NCBI GenBank assembly: GCA_964035015.1
Contig: CAXIUP010000120.1
Location: 186,001 to 250,000 of the forward strand
DNA length: 64,000 bases
Source: Corallium rubrum
Lineage: Eukaryota; Cnidaria; Anthozoa; Scleralcyonacea; Coralliidae
Direction of reading: 5' to 3'
In this document: piece by piece, positions 47,726 through 58,983 of the stretch
Layout of the letters: every line of letters starts with the position of its first letter
Numbering within the stretch: the first letter of the stretch is position 1
Translations under genes and position numbers: made by a program
The notes under the pieces: generated by a model
Database searches by the model: none
Told to the model about the DNA's origin: nothing
What the model saw: only the letters and a program-made list of their open reading frames with translations

Positions 47726-50241
47726 CAGAGGCGGATCCAGAGGGTTGCTATCGTTGCTCAAGCAACGGTCAGAATTTCGAGATTAATTTATTCAGTCTTT
47801 TGGCGAGTATTTTTGCGCACCAACATCTTTAAAATTAACACATTCAGTCAAATATTATCATTTTTAGTGCCTGGCGACGTTAATAAATTCGTATTGTTCA
47901 ATCACTTCAAGGCCGCTGCGCGATTATTTGCGCGAGAAATGCCGTGAGTTGGGTGTCTATTTTCGCGCCCATATTAAATTGAATTCTCTCCGAAACCCGA
48001 GAACACCCGAGCCTACCTGCATGTAGCGGCTCGCATCTTTGGGTACTGACTAGTTAGCATCAGCTAAACGTGACTGTGCAAATGGCGGGAGCAACGGTTG
48101 ATGCTAAATTTAGCCTTTTCTGAGCAACAGCAAAGGATGCTGAGCAATCAAATGATCAGATTCAGTATGCTGAGCAACGGTAGAGATATTTTAAGCTATA
48201 TTTTTCGGGTCTCCAGTGATGCTAAGTAGCAGCGTTCTCACCGACTTATCACTCGTTCGAACAACGCTTAATTACAACGATTGTTTGATGTATTTGATGG
48301 GAGTTATTCATCTGCGATAAAATAGGATCTAAATGTTTCTTTGTGTATTAAAGTTCGCTTCGGCGCAACGGCGACGCCACAGTTTCCCCACAGCCAGCCA
48401 AGGAATCGCACTACCAAAACCACTACGAGTCTACTGCAGTAAGGTTAGCGTATTAAATGCTTATGAATAATATATAATTATAATGCTAATCAGCCAAGGC
48501 ATGTTTAATTATTTCAACTACACAACACAGTTAATGTAAATGAGTATGAGTATAGATAGTATCAATGTCTGTCTGATATTTAATATGTCTCGGTTTATAA
48601 AAGTAAGTGTAAATCTTGGTGATTTATGAGAACAGAGTGGTTGATGATTTGTTTAACACTAAGCTAGCTTTATATATTTCAGTATGGTTAGTACTTCTAT
48701 TTTTGATCTATAAAGCAGAGTCTGCATAGATAATGTATACTGTATGTATTTTTATAGTATAAACCAGCTAGTACAAATTCTACTTTCTGATTATTGGCTG
48801 AGCTACTCAGTCTATTGATAATAGACCACTGTAGCAAGAGTCAATTACATGTATTCACAAATGAAATACAATGGCAGAAACTTGCATTTTGTCAAGGTAA
48901 TACTGTGTCCGACTACTCTGGTTTATGCAGGAATACTAGTTGCCAACAATTAGACAAATTGCCCTCATTGTTTATAAGTGATAGTCATTAACTTGACTGT
49001 ACTCATTGACTATCTGCTCACAGACAACTCGGGCTCATTTGGTTAATTATTAGTATTAATTACTTGTGCAAAGTGTGTCCCTGATTTTGAAATTTTCAAT
49101 ATGTTAACAAAAATGCTGTATCAATGGTAAATGTGGAATATTATTGAACCCTTTGTTTACCAGGGGTTTTCTTTTGCTAATGGGTCATTCCAGAAATGAT
49201 CCATACCTCCCCCACAGAGGAAATTTGCGCCATCCGGGGAGGGGAGGGGAGGGGGGTAAATCTACTTCTGATAATAGTAAAATGTACTAGGACATCCGAA
49301 GTGGGTAGGGGGTCAACTTCACATTTCCTCCATGGGGGAGGTGTGGATGTTTTCTGGAATGACCCAATAGAATTAGCTATCTAAAATCAATGTAATTAAG
49401 AATTTGAAAGTTCTGTTCATGAATAAAGGATTAAGCAATTCTTGACTGAATGAATCATACAACAATGTATTGCTCTGGTGAGTCCTAATTTATTGAATGC
49501 AAAATCAACTGCCTTCAGTTAAGTTAGTTTTACAGAATTACAGTTGCAAACATAAATTAATTTTGAATAAATAATATTAAAGCTTTTTATTGTATAATTA
49601 TGTTGTGTTAAGTTTTATCTTCTAACACCCATATGTTTAACTGCCAAATTTCTTGATGTGCTGCTTATGGATAAGCAGTAATAACACAAGTATTAATTTC
49701 CTCAGTTTGTGGTGTGGTGTTGAAACTACTATACACTTTGCTGATCAACTATGAACTATTATATAGTGCCCTTCACGATCTGGTTATTTTTACAAATAAA
49801 AGTCTGGGGGATAATTTAGTAGTTATTGATTTAGGCATTATGATAATTAATTTATGGTATTGCTTCCATACAAGATAGTATGTTATATATAAAATTTCCA
49901 AAAATATATACAGTGTACAGTACCTTGCTGTTTGCAGTTACAATGTACCAGCTGATCGGTACTCACTTACTGCGAGTCCGTTGTCAAGTTAGAGCTAATA
50001 TTTTTTGGTCATTATAATTTCTCTAAGGCTACCCAGACCCCAGAAAGTTGAAATGTTGTCCTTAAAATTGAAAAAAAAAATCCTTCTGGAGTAACTTCAA
50101 ATCACTCTCAAAACGCGGGAAATGCGTTTTTAGAGGTCCTAATTATCAAAATTTTTCGGGGGAGCATGCCCACGGACCCCCCTATAACGGTGAACCACAC
50201 CTAATTTGCAACGGTCAGATTTTTTGCTGGATCCGCCCCTG
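47726..50241. mobile_element. hAT-like non-autonomous DNA transposon
   Basis: Ends CAGAGGCGGATCCAG and CTGGATCCGCCCCTG, the common CAGGGGCGGATCC-type hAT terminus, flanked by ATACTT on both sides (47720-47725, 50242-50247). Subterminal GCAACGGTCAGA occurs in direct orientation near both ends, and TGAGCAAC words cluster at 48085-48190. No transposase ORF. It is 2.5 kb and contains a nested MITE. Confidence 0.75.
49181..49366. mobile_element. MITE nested in the hAT-like element
   Basis: TIRs TGGGTCATTCCAGAAA and TTTCTGGAATGACCCA, with inner CATACCTCCCCCA/TGGGGGAGGTGTGG arms; 186 bp. Confidence 0.85.
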
Positions 50242-51399
50242 ATACTTATTCAAAAAACGCGTTGAACATTGATTTATAGAGACGCATCAATGCGTATGTT
50301 ACCAGAATCTAAACCATGGACATATCAAACATAAAAATATCATATTCTTTAACAATGCGAATAGCGTCCGCGTTTCCTGTTTTTGCCGATTTACCAACTA
50401 TGATTTACCTAACCTTACCGTGTGTTCAATTATTTTAGTATAGAGGTTAGACATTGCCAGATTGGGGTTAATCGTTAGAAATTAACGATTATAGTTATTT
50501 TTATAGATGAGACGTAGGAGTACATGTTGAAGAGTGTAGTCAATTTATAACGTTTTTGCTCAGACAAGAATGTTAAACAGTTCGAATCAATATTTCTGAA
50601 ATCTGAATAGCCTTTGAATTAATGTTTGAAGTGTTAACATGATAAGCGCTGGGCCGAGATGTTTAACTATAATTCACAAGCAGAAATTTTCAGGATGTTC
50701 TTTGCGCCGGCTCTAATGCTTTAATTCGAATATACGTGCAGTGGCATGATCACACGCTTATTGTGTTGAGTTCTAACATTACACTCGAGCGAAATTAAAG
50801 CGATATAAGTATCATATTTTTAATGCGATTATAGGGACCGCGTTTCATGTTTTAAACTAATGTTTCAAGTGTACTGTTGATGTGTTAGGCCCTTGGCCAA
50901 GATGTCGTAGCTATATATCTGATTGTCTGTATATATACGCAGAAAGAAATAAACAGGCGTATAAAATACTTATTCAAAAAGCGCGTTGATCATTGTTGAG
51001 ACAAATCAATTCATGTGTTACCAGAGTCTAACGTAGTAAAGATTAGAACGAAAGCGATGTATCACATTCTTTCAACAATGCGATTAGCGATCGGGTTTCC
51101 TGTTTTTCCCAATCTACCTTTAAAATTGTCATTTTAAGATTAGAGTTAAGATTAGGGTTGGGGCCGGGCTTGGGTTAGAGATTGGGTTGGAGATTAAGTA
51201 AGATCTAGATGATACGTGAGAGCATATGCTGATATGTCGCAAGGTTATCAAGCATTTTCAGTATGTTTTAGTGAACAATTTACGTTGTTCAATCATTATC
51301 TGTAGGCCAAATAAATACCAGTATCCGCATGTACGCATTGCGTACCTATTTTTAGTTATGATATCCAGATTGTTGAATTCCTTTAAAGCTTGGTAGGTT

Positions 51400-51645
51400 G
51401 GTTTTTGTTTGCCCCAGTTTGTTTTGGCTTTGTAGATTGTTGCTTATTCTTGTGTTATAACTATGAATGCTGCTATTTAAGGTTGCCAGCGCAACATTCG
51501 TGGAGAGTTTAGAACGAAAATCAAATTGTTCTGAAGCGATGAGATGGTGTTCCTGCATGTATGCGTATAAATTTGTCGATGAACGATACGTTCTATTATT
51601 TTGCTTAAAGTTAGTAGGATGGTCATAGGTCGGTAGTTATTAGGT
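51400..51645 (-). pseudogene. Non-LTR RT fragment
   Basis: The minus strand reads NNYRPMTILLTLSKIIERIV, a short gap, then LIASEQFDFRSKLSTNVALA: the RT finger region before motif A. Nothing before or after it belongs to an RT. It ends where the Polinton-like sequence begins. Confidence 0.7.
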
Positions 51646-51676
51646 GATGTCGCGATTCAAATTGATGATGACGTAA

Positions 51677-52236
51677 TGTCGGGAAACGGTGGGGTGTACC
51701 CATATGCGATACAGAACACTTTTGAGACCATACTAAAAATCAACGACCCAGCGAAGTTTGGGTACCAGGTAACGGAAAGGCTATTCCAGCTTCTTTTAAA
51801 CTAGAAAATCTGACACTGCGATATGAGACTATCGAAAATGGAAATCTCGCTGGTGAAATTGAGTTAGTGTACAGCACAGGTAAATCAATGTACTACGACC
51901 ATGCTACGTTAGTAAAGCCGCTCCCCGTTACAGCAGCCAGCACAACAATCCATGAAAATGTAAACCTACCACGTAGATCACTGAGAAACATCGTTGTCCT
52001 ATTCAAAAGAGCAGACGACAATGGCGAGACGTACTACTGCCCAAATATACAGAGCGCCAAAATCAGTTTCCAAGGACAGCCCAATTATATCTACAGTCAG
52101 AATATGAAGAAATATGATTTCTACAGTGGGACCAACAGAGTGTTCTTCCCATCTGGCAATCCAATTGACCGAAACATTAGTCATACCAGCTTCCTCAAGG
52201 ACAAATTCGCTCTAGCATTAATTAATCTAGCATTAA
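51677..52236 (+). pseudogene. Polinton-like capsid protein fragment (tentative)
   Basis: Two frames with a shift near 51785. The first has GNGGVYPYAIQNTFETIL; the second runs with RYETIENGNLAGEIELVYST, a PRRSLRNIVVLFKRADDNGE block, SGTNRVFFPSGNP and a TSFLKDKFALALINL end. The RSL-x-LLF strand, a beta-rich middle and a final FLKxKFAL word recall the double jelly-roll major capsid of Polinton/Maverick-type elements. The next gene, a packaging ATPase, supports that setting. The N- and C-terminal parts are missing, and the end joins abruptly to the ATPase remnant. Confidence 0.4.
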
Positions 52237-52575
52237 TCCAGAACGGCATTAATTGTGGACGATATGAGCGACTCATCAGAGCAACATAATAGCACCAACA
52301 TGTTGACTTACCTAGCGTTGAGTGGGCGACACCACAATATCTCACTATTCATTCTGTCGCAAAAACTGAAGTCTATATCAACCGGAATACGAGACAATGC
52401 GACGAGAATCATATTTTTTAAAATACAGAATAAGCGCAGTTTAGAGGTGCTATCTAATGAATTCTTCGGATATCTAAACAGTAAAGACGAAGAGAAGGCG
52501 CTAATCGAAGAATTGAATGCACACAGATATCTGGGCATCAAACTTGGCGACCAACCATCTTACATTGTTAAATGA
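52237..52575 (+). pseudogene. Packaging ATPase (FtsK/HerA type) C-terminal remnant, Polinton-like
   Basis: The frame opens at 52237 with a Walker B-like hydrophobic strand followed by two Asp (LIVDDMSD), then LTYLALSGRHHNIS and SLFILSQKLKSIS, where the Gln is the sensor position of A32/FtsK-HerA genome-packaging ATPases. The end reads FFKIQNKRSLEVLSNEFFG and KLGDQPSYIVK. The Walker A half is missing, so it is 5'-truncated by the same deletion that cut the capsid-like ORF. The neighbouring ORFs run in the same direction. Confidence 0.55.
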
Positions 52576-52596
52576 AACATACTGTATACTAAGTAA

Positions 52597-53000
52597 ATGC
52601 CAAAACGCAAAGTCAAAGAGATTGAAACGCTAGACGAACTACTTAGTGAGTTACAAACCGCAGGATCAGTAATTGAATCCGCGGTTAATTACAAAGATCA
52701 TGATGGGGGAATCAGTCAGTTAAATACCTTAAAAAGGCTTCATCAAAAGTTATCAATAAAATTTTCTCAGAAGTTGAAGCAAAAAGGCTGGAAAAAACAA
52801 ATGCCTTCGTCACGGACATGCTAATTAGCCAACTTGCTTGGTAGACTAGATGCTATTGAGTCACCAGCCGAACTAGATAGAGATTTACAGAAGGATAAGC
52901 TTCTCAAGAGAGCTGTTGAGAAAGCAGTAGCTCTTATAACGCAATATATACCAGAACCAGTAATTCTGGAATTCTGGAGTTCTGAGCGGTGATATCACAA
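52597..53000 (+). pseudogene. Helical ORF of the Polinton-like remnant, frameshifted, unrecognised
   Basis: ATG 52597 opens MPKRKVKEIETLDELLSELQ and runs 75 codons; compatible sequence continues in other frames (IFSEVEAKRLEKTNAFVTDM, then LQKDKLLKRAVEKAVALI) up to about 53000, so at least two indels have split one mostly alpha-helical protein. It lies 22 bp after the ATPase stop and shares its strand. I do not know its function. Confidence 0.4.
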
Positions 53001-53240
53001 TTGGAAAGCACGTATTTAACCATTTTGGGACAAAAGATAGGTGAAACCATGAGAAAGGTACACAACAACCAGCAAATGGTACCACAGTTAATACAGATGA
53101 GGAAGATCAACATTGAAGGACTTTACTATTTTACCAATAAAAAAATATGCAGATTTTTGTGATACTCTAAAAAATGTATAGATATCATAGAATTGCAAAG
53201 TGCGCTGGAAGACGAACCTGCACGCAGGCTATACATCTAG
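53001..53240 (+). pseudogene. Small ORF remnants after the Polinton-like block
   Basis: The plus strand reads LGQKIGETMRKVHNNQQMVP and INIEGLYYFTNKKICRF (ending near 53160), followed by a short basic ORF from 53178. They follow the same direction as the three genes before them; no family recognised. Confidence 0.3.
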
Positions 53241-53639
53241 ATAAAATTTGACTGTTCTTTTTATGTTACTATTCTTTAGAATATTGGTAAATTTGCTACA
53301 AATAAAACTTTCTAATTACATTCCGACACTATCGAAGTTTTGGAGTCATACCCCTTGCTTCCCCCGACCACAACGCCTCTGAACGGAAATGAATATAAAA
53401 CTTGTATGCAAAAACATGACAAATGCATGGCAAAAACTAACCGCTAATATTTCCGGAATCCATAATATTTCACCATAGAATGGTAAAAGTGCGCTGGTAC
53501 CCTCAAGTCCTATACTACGGTTTTTGGTGAAAGCTGTTTATCTCCAAGCGAGGCAAAGAAATGCTTAACGGGTATAAACATGAAGCAAAGCGAAAAGGCT
53601 AAAGGCAAGGTAAACGACAACATCTGAAAACAAACACGC

Positions 53640-53860
53640 CCCCCCCCCACCAAAAAAAATACAACCCCCCCCCCCAAAAAAAAACCCCAAAAAAACCCCC
53701 AAAAAAACAAAAAAACAACAAAAAACCCAACAAAACAACAACAAAACAACAAAAAACAACATAAAAACAAAACAAACAAACAAACAAACAAACAAACAAA
53801 CAAACAAACAAACAAACAAACAAACAAACAAACAAACAAACAAACAAACAAACAAAAAAA
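53640..53860 (+). repeat. A/C-rich tract ending in (CAAA)n
   Basis: C and A runs (53641-53760), then about 22 copies of CAAA. Similar A/C-rich sequence borders the other side of the Penelope pair (57722-57800). The minus-strand FVCL repeat ORF is an artefact that happens to start with the Penelope N-terminus. Confidence 0.9.
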
Positions 53861-53865
53861 ATATA

Positions 53866-53966
53866 AATATGGAAGAGGCGAAACCAGGATTCATGATTAA
53901 AGTTTCAGACGTTCTCTGGTTTAAAATATTTATTATTTACGAGCTTTCGACTGCCAGTCTGCAGTC
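53866..53966 (-). repeat. Inverted Penelope 5' end fused to copy A
   Basis: Reverse complement of about 55000-55101: the pseudo-LTR hairpin, TTTAAACCAGAGAACGTCTG and the first codons of the ORF. It is joined directly to the truncated body of copy A, an arrangement known for Penelope-like elements. Confidence 0.85.
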
Positions 53967-54854
53967 TTGAATGTTAATTTACTTAATTCTATCGACCCAC
54001 ATATTAATTTTACAATTGAACATGAACTTAATGGAAAACTTTCATTTTTAGACGCGTTAATTACACGTGACAACGGGTCTCTTTTTATTAATGTATACCG
54101 TAAACCCACACACACTGACAGATACTTAGACTATAACTCACATCATGACAAACAACACAAAGTTAGCACGGCACAAACTCTTTTACATAGAGCAGCAACA
54201 TTACCGAATACAAACGAAGGGAAACAACAAGAACACAAACATGTAACTAACACATTAATATCAAATGGATACCCCAAGAAATTCCTTCAACAAGTGGACA
54301 GTAACCGTGTTATGCGGCAGAACAGAACGCCACCACCTGAAGAGCTTGTGCGCATGTTTTTTGATGCTGTGGAACCGAAGAGCAACTACAACTATGCCGT
54401 CCTTCCTTATATCAAAGGCCTAACTGAACCACTCAAACGACTCCTGAAACCCTACGACATCCGAACTACCACAAAACCTCTCCGCACACTTGAACAAATG
54501 TTCCCCTCCATCAAAGACAGACCATCGTCAGAAGATCAGACAAACGTGATTTACCAGATAAATTGCACTGATTGCACGTGGAGCTATATTGGCGAGACAG
54601 GAAGAGCGTTTAAAACACGAAGAAAAGAACACGAACGGAACGTGAAAAGCTGCAAAAGCGGATCTAACATTTCCAATCATGCGTGGGCAAATAATCACCG
54701 GATTGATTTTCCTAACGGAAAAATTATAGACACAGCCAGTTATCGACACAGATCAACTTTGGAATCTTGGCATACTGCATGTACGAAAAACGCAGACAAT
54801 AATGCAAAACACTTGCCAGAACAATATCGGTTTTTACTTAAAAACACTTAAAAC
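53967..54854 (+). pseudogene. Penelope-like element copy A, 5'-truncated (RT end + GIY-YIG)
   Basis: It starts at the position equal to 56619 in copy B and is open to the stop at 54849-54851. It has the end of the RT (GKLSFLDALITRDNGSLF, VYRKPTHTDRYLDYNS), the linker and the GIY-YIG nuclease (CTDCTWSYIGETGRAFKTRR, with Glu in STLESWH). Only about three residues differ from copy B over 280 (Val/Met, Ala/Val, Asn/Asp). Its 3' UTR runs into the pseudo-LTR of copy B. The RT palm is missing, so it is not functional by itself. Confidence 0.9.
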
Positions 54855-55073
54855 TATCTCTATATATACTATATCAATGTAAATAATTATTCATCTTTTC
54901 ACGTAGGCGGAACTGTCACTGTATCTTTTGTCAGTGTATTTGTTTTGTGTAATTGTAAACCACTGTTATTTGCTAACATTCATTTCAATCCACCCGTTGA
55001 AGACCGCAGACTGGCAGTCGAAAGCTCGTAAATAATAAATATTTTAAACCAGAGAACGTCTGAAACTTTAATC
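54855..55073 (+). repeat. Penelope pseudo-LTR between copies A and B
   Basis: Ends with GACCGC-AGACTG-GCAGTC, GAAAGCTCGTAAATAATA and CCAGAGAACGTCTGAAACTT. The same sequence follows copy B (57496-57721). Confidence 0.85.
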
Positions 55074-57495
55074 ATGAATCCTGGTTTCGCCTCTTCCATA
55101 TTTATATGTATCCGCCAAGAGGCTTGGCGCAATGCCCTGAAGTTAGCAAGATCCTTAGAGAAGTCCACCTACAAACTTGAAGCACACTACCGCCATCTGA
55201 ATTTCACCCACCGCGCACTAGAAAATCGTTGGTTTCCCAAGTCTCTGCGATTCAAAGCACCCGGTAACCAACCTGTCTTTAAGAGAATTATGGAACGCAC
55301 GCGCATCCACTGCATGAGAGCAAGAATCAACATCTGTCACGAACAAATCCGTTCAACCAACTGGATCATAGCCGAGAACCGAAAGAACCTGTCATTCTGT
55401 ATATCTAATGATTCCTACTTGCGTCTCTCCCAATTCCTTCAACAAAGAGCTAGATCCGTCCAAAGCAGCATTTTGGCCAGACATGAAAAGAAACTAACTA
55501 ACCTAAATTACGAATGCGCACCTTATACAGCATCTGAGCCACAGAAGTGGGTTATCAATCTCTCGAGCAAGCCCTTATCAGCCAACGAACAAGCCATCTT
55601 AGAGAAAGGACCCAAGTTCGCTCCAACACCATCTCAGATTCCTCACAAAGATATCGTGGCCGAGATCGAAGCTGCAATCACTGTTCTACCTGATGAATCC
55701 AAAGACGCCATCCGAACATCAGCGGCAAACCTCCTTCGACGGTCTCAACTACCAAGCCACAAAAATACATCAGCCAACGAACGGAAAGCATTGCATGAAC
55801 TACGGAAAGACAAATCTCGCTTGGTGATGAAAGCTGACAAAGGGAACTGTTTTGTTGTGATGGACACAAGCGACTATGAGGAAAATGAATCAATTGCTAG
55901 ATGATCGACAAACTTACGAGGAAGTATCTAAACCTCCATATAAAAGAATCGAACGTGAGTTAAACGCACAACTACTTAAACTGAAAAACGAACAAAAACT
56001 AGACGAAAAAACATACAGAAAACTGCACTCTACTGACGCAATACCACCTGCCATACGAGGATCCGTCAAACACCACAAACCCAACAATCCGCTCCGTCCT
56101 ATCGTTACTTGTAGGAACACAGCTCTCTATAACACTTCTAAATTTCTTGCAAACCTTCTTTCCCCTCTTCAAAACGATAATGGTTATTCTGTTAACAACT
56201 CTACTGAATTTGCCAAAAAACTAACCGAAACTCACATTGACGATGACGAAATTATGGTGTCATTTGACGTTGTATCACTTTTTACGGCTATTCCTGTTGA
56301 CAGAGCATGTGAACACATACGCAACAAACTCACTAAAGACGAAACGTTACAACACAGAACTAAATTATCAATTGACGACATTATCAGACTTTTACGTTAT
56401 ACGCTGACTAATAGTTATTTTAATTTTAATAAGAAGACCTACAAACAAATCCATGGTTGTGCTATGGGTAGTCCCGTCAGCCCTATTGTGGCTAATCTCT
56501 GTATGGAGGAAATCGAGGACTCTGCGCATAGCCAATCAACTGTACAACCTAAGAAATGGTTTCGTTATGTAGATGATCTCTTTGCCATCATCAAAAAACA
56601 TGCGCTGACTAACTTTTCTAATTTACTTAATTCTATCGACCCACATATTAATTTTACAATTGAACATGAACTTAATGGAAAACTTTCATTTTTAGACGCG
56701 TTAATTACACGTGACAACGGGTCTCTTTTTATTAATGTATACCGTAAACCCACACACACTGACAGATACTTAGACTATAACTCACATCATGACAAACAAC
56801 ACAAAGTTAGCACGGCACAAACTCTTTTACATAGAGCAGCAACATTACCGAATACAAACGAAGGGAAACAACAAGAACACAAACATGTAACTAACACATT
56901 AATATCAAATGGATACCCCAAGAAATTCCTTCAACAAGTGGACAGTAACCGTGTTATGCGGCAGAACAGAACGCCACCACCTGAAGAGCTTATGCGCATG
57001 TTTTTTGATGTTGTGGAACCGAAGAGCAACTACAACTATGCCGTCCTTCCTTATATCAAAGGCCTAACTGAACCACTCAAACGACTCCTGAAACCCTACG
57101 ACATCCGAACTACCACAAAACCTCTCCGCACACTTGAACAAATGTTCCCCTCCATCAAAGACAGACCATCGTCAGAAGATCAGACAAACGTGATTTACCA
57201 GATAAATTGCACTGATTGCACGTGGAGCTATATTGGCGAGACAGGAAGAGCGTTTAAAACACGAAGAAAAGAACACGAACGGAACGTGAAAAGCTGCAAA
57301 AGCGGATCTAACATTTCCAATCATGCGTGGGCAAATGATCACCGGATTGATTTTCCTAACGGAAAAATTATAGACACAGCCAGTTATCGACACAGATCAA
57401 CTTTGGAATCTTGGCATACTGCATGTACGAAAAACGCAGACAATAATGCAAAACACTTGCCAGAACAATATCGGTTTTTACTTAAAAACACTTAA
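55074..57495 (+). CDS. Penelope-like element copy B: full-length RT-GIY-YIG protein, one frameshift
   Basis: ATG 55074 opens the N-terminal domain (MNPGFASSIFICIRQEAW; LRKDKSRLVMKADKG; VVMDTSDYEE). At 55876-55884 a run of A has gained or lost one base, and the frame continues to 57495. RT motifs: RPIVTCRNTALYN, VSFDVVSLFTAIPVD (A), HGCAMGSPVSPIVANLCMEE (B), FRYVDDLFAI (catalytic YVDD), LSFLDALITR. GIY-YIG endonuclease at the C-terminus: INCTDCTWSYIGETGRAF, TRRKEH, NHAWANDHRIDF, LESWH. Together it would be about 800 residues, normal for the family. The single homopolymer indel may be a young mutation or a sequencing error. It is bordered by pseudo-LTRs on both sides. Confidence 0.9.
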
Positions 57496-57721
57496 AAACT
57501 ATCTCTATATATACTATATCAATGTAAATAATTATTCATCTTTTCACGTAGGCGGAACTGTCACTGTGTCTTTTGTCAGTGTATTTGTTTTGTGTAATTG
57601 TAAACCACTGTTATTTGCTAACATTACATTCATTTCAATCCACCCGTTAAAGACTGCAGACTGGCGGTCGAAAGCTCGTAAATAATAAATATTTTAAACC
57701 AGAGAACGTCTGAAACTTTAA
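57496..57721 (+). repeat. 3' pseudo-LTR of Penelope copy B
   Basis: Same order as 54855-55073; hairpin GACTGC-AGACTG-GCGGTC followed by GAAAGCTCG. It ends at CTGAAACTTTAA, after which A/C-rich DNA begins. Confidence 0.85.
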
Positions 57722-58097
57722 ACAAAAAAAACCCAACGAAAAACAAAAATAAAACCCAGACCAGAAAACAAAAACAAACAAAAAACCCCAGCAAAGACGA
57801 AACAAAAGCCATACAATAAAGTCCTTATTAACCTCGTTTGTTCGGTCTGTACGGGAAAGTATTTGCCGTCGGCTTTTTCGCATAGACCTCGTTTGACCCA
57901 TGGTTATACTAAACGATCTTAACAAAGCAGTAAAGACCAATACGGTGATTACAAAAATTTAAATACCACATAAGAAAATTCAGCAAGTATGCCACTCATA
58001 TAATTGCCATAAAATAGATTCACCAGGACAAAAATTAAAATGCAACAGTGTTTAAGGTGACTAAATATATTTTGGTTGTTTACAATTTTCGAAAAGT

Positions 58098-58212
58098 GCC
58101 TTCACTCGAAACGTTAGAGTCCTACGTTCTCTGTTTCGGCAGTATATCTAACCTTACTATATTTCGATTGTTGTTTCTACACTGCTTACGCAGCACGCTA
58201 CTTTTTTTACAC
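58098..58212 (+). repeat. Penelope-like pseudo-LTR fragment of another subfamily
   Basis: CGAAACGTTAGAGTCCTACG, GTTTCGGCAGTATATCTAAC, then TATTTCGATTGTTGTTTCTA and ACGCAGCACGCTAC. Shared in pieces with 42420-42482 and 43542-43606. Confidence 0.65.
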
Positions 58213-58461
58213 TATTTGGATTACTTCGCTCTTTGCTGTTTCTATACTCTCCACATTCACATACAACTAAAACATTGTGGTTACTATAATAAACATCATT
58301 ACGGCAAAATTATTCTACCATTATTCTGCACACCTTGCTCCTTAGCCGTCGCTGTACTGAAAGACCTTGCATAAATCATTTTACCAAGACCTTTCGCTCG
58401 CTCAATAAATTTTCTTGACGTGTAAATATAGCTCGAAATATGAGCTATTACAGCCACTTAC

Positions 58462-58790
58462 CGTTCCCCGGAAGCGTTCTAGATAATTGATTCTGGACAC
58501 GAACTGACCATTGTCCTTCTGAAGGTTCGCCCCAAAAATGCACGCTCGTCGCCACCAAATTTGTGTACTTATTGTTCCCTACAATGATTGAATCGAAGCC
58601 TCGAGGATGAATCATCCTCGACTTTGTCCCATTTGGCGATATAACATCGATAGAAATTACTCCTCGACGTGTGTATACAAGATTCACTCTGAGCTGCACA
58701 TGTTCCAGATATCTTATAATACCTTCTTTGCAAATGTTGTCATCTACCTTGACATACTCTTCAGACGGCGAATTACCAATGACAACGTTA
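58462..58790 (-). CDS. Proprotein convertase (furin/PC type), P-domain exon
   Basis: Acceptor TTTGTTTTTAG before 58790 and donor GTAAGT after 58462 on the minus strand. The exon reads CKEGIIRYLEHVQLRVNLVY, TRRGVISIDVISPNGTKSRM, a variable loop and TSVHFWGEPSEGQWSVRV, the core of the P (Homo B) domain that follows the subtilisin domain in kexin/furin/PC enzymes. It starts with one base completing the codon begun by the exon at 60462-60576 and ends one base into a Gly codon completed by 30174-30284. The loop between SRM and TSV lacks the Asn/Ser-rich insert seen in some PCs. Confidence 0.9.
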
Positions 58791-58912
58791 CTAAAAACAA
58801 AGAGCAAATCTAGAACGACACACGTATGGGTTTGGTCCAACATGCAATGGGAAGTAAAAAGACATGCACATCGAGACATCTTATAAAAAACTTATAAAAT
58901 TGTGCATTAATC

Positions 58913-58914
<2 letters not shown>

Positions 58915-58982
<68 letters not shown>
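58915..58982 (+). repeat. (AT)n microsatellite
   Basis: About 33 dinucleotides in the convertase intron. Confidence 0.95.

Positions 58983-58983
<1 letters not shown>

Larger units (their letters stand above)
47606..51110 (+). repeat. Diverged tandem array (three units) interrupted by a hAT-like element
   Basis: Three word blocks recur in order. GTTAGGCGCTCGGCCAAGAT (47620s; variants at 50640s and 50880s) is the first. ATACTTATTCAAAAA-CGCGTTGA (50242 and 50969) is the second. AACAATGCGA-TAGCG-TTTCCTGTTTTT (50355, 50825 variant, 51070) is the third. Unit 1 is split at ATACTT by the hAT-like element, while unit 3 keeps the uninterrupted site. Confidence 0.7.

Noticed and set aside
53510-53894. 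Minus-strand ORF starting MNPGFASSIF
   Set aside because: It is the inverted Penelope N-terminus running into (CAAA)n; it has no downstream domain.
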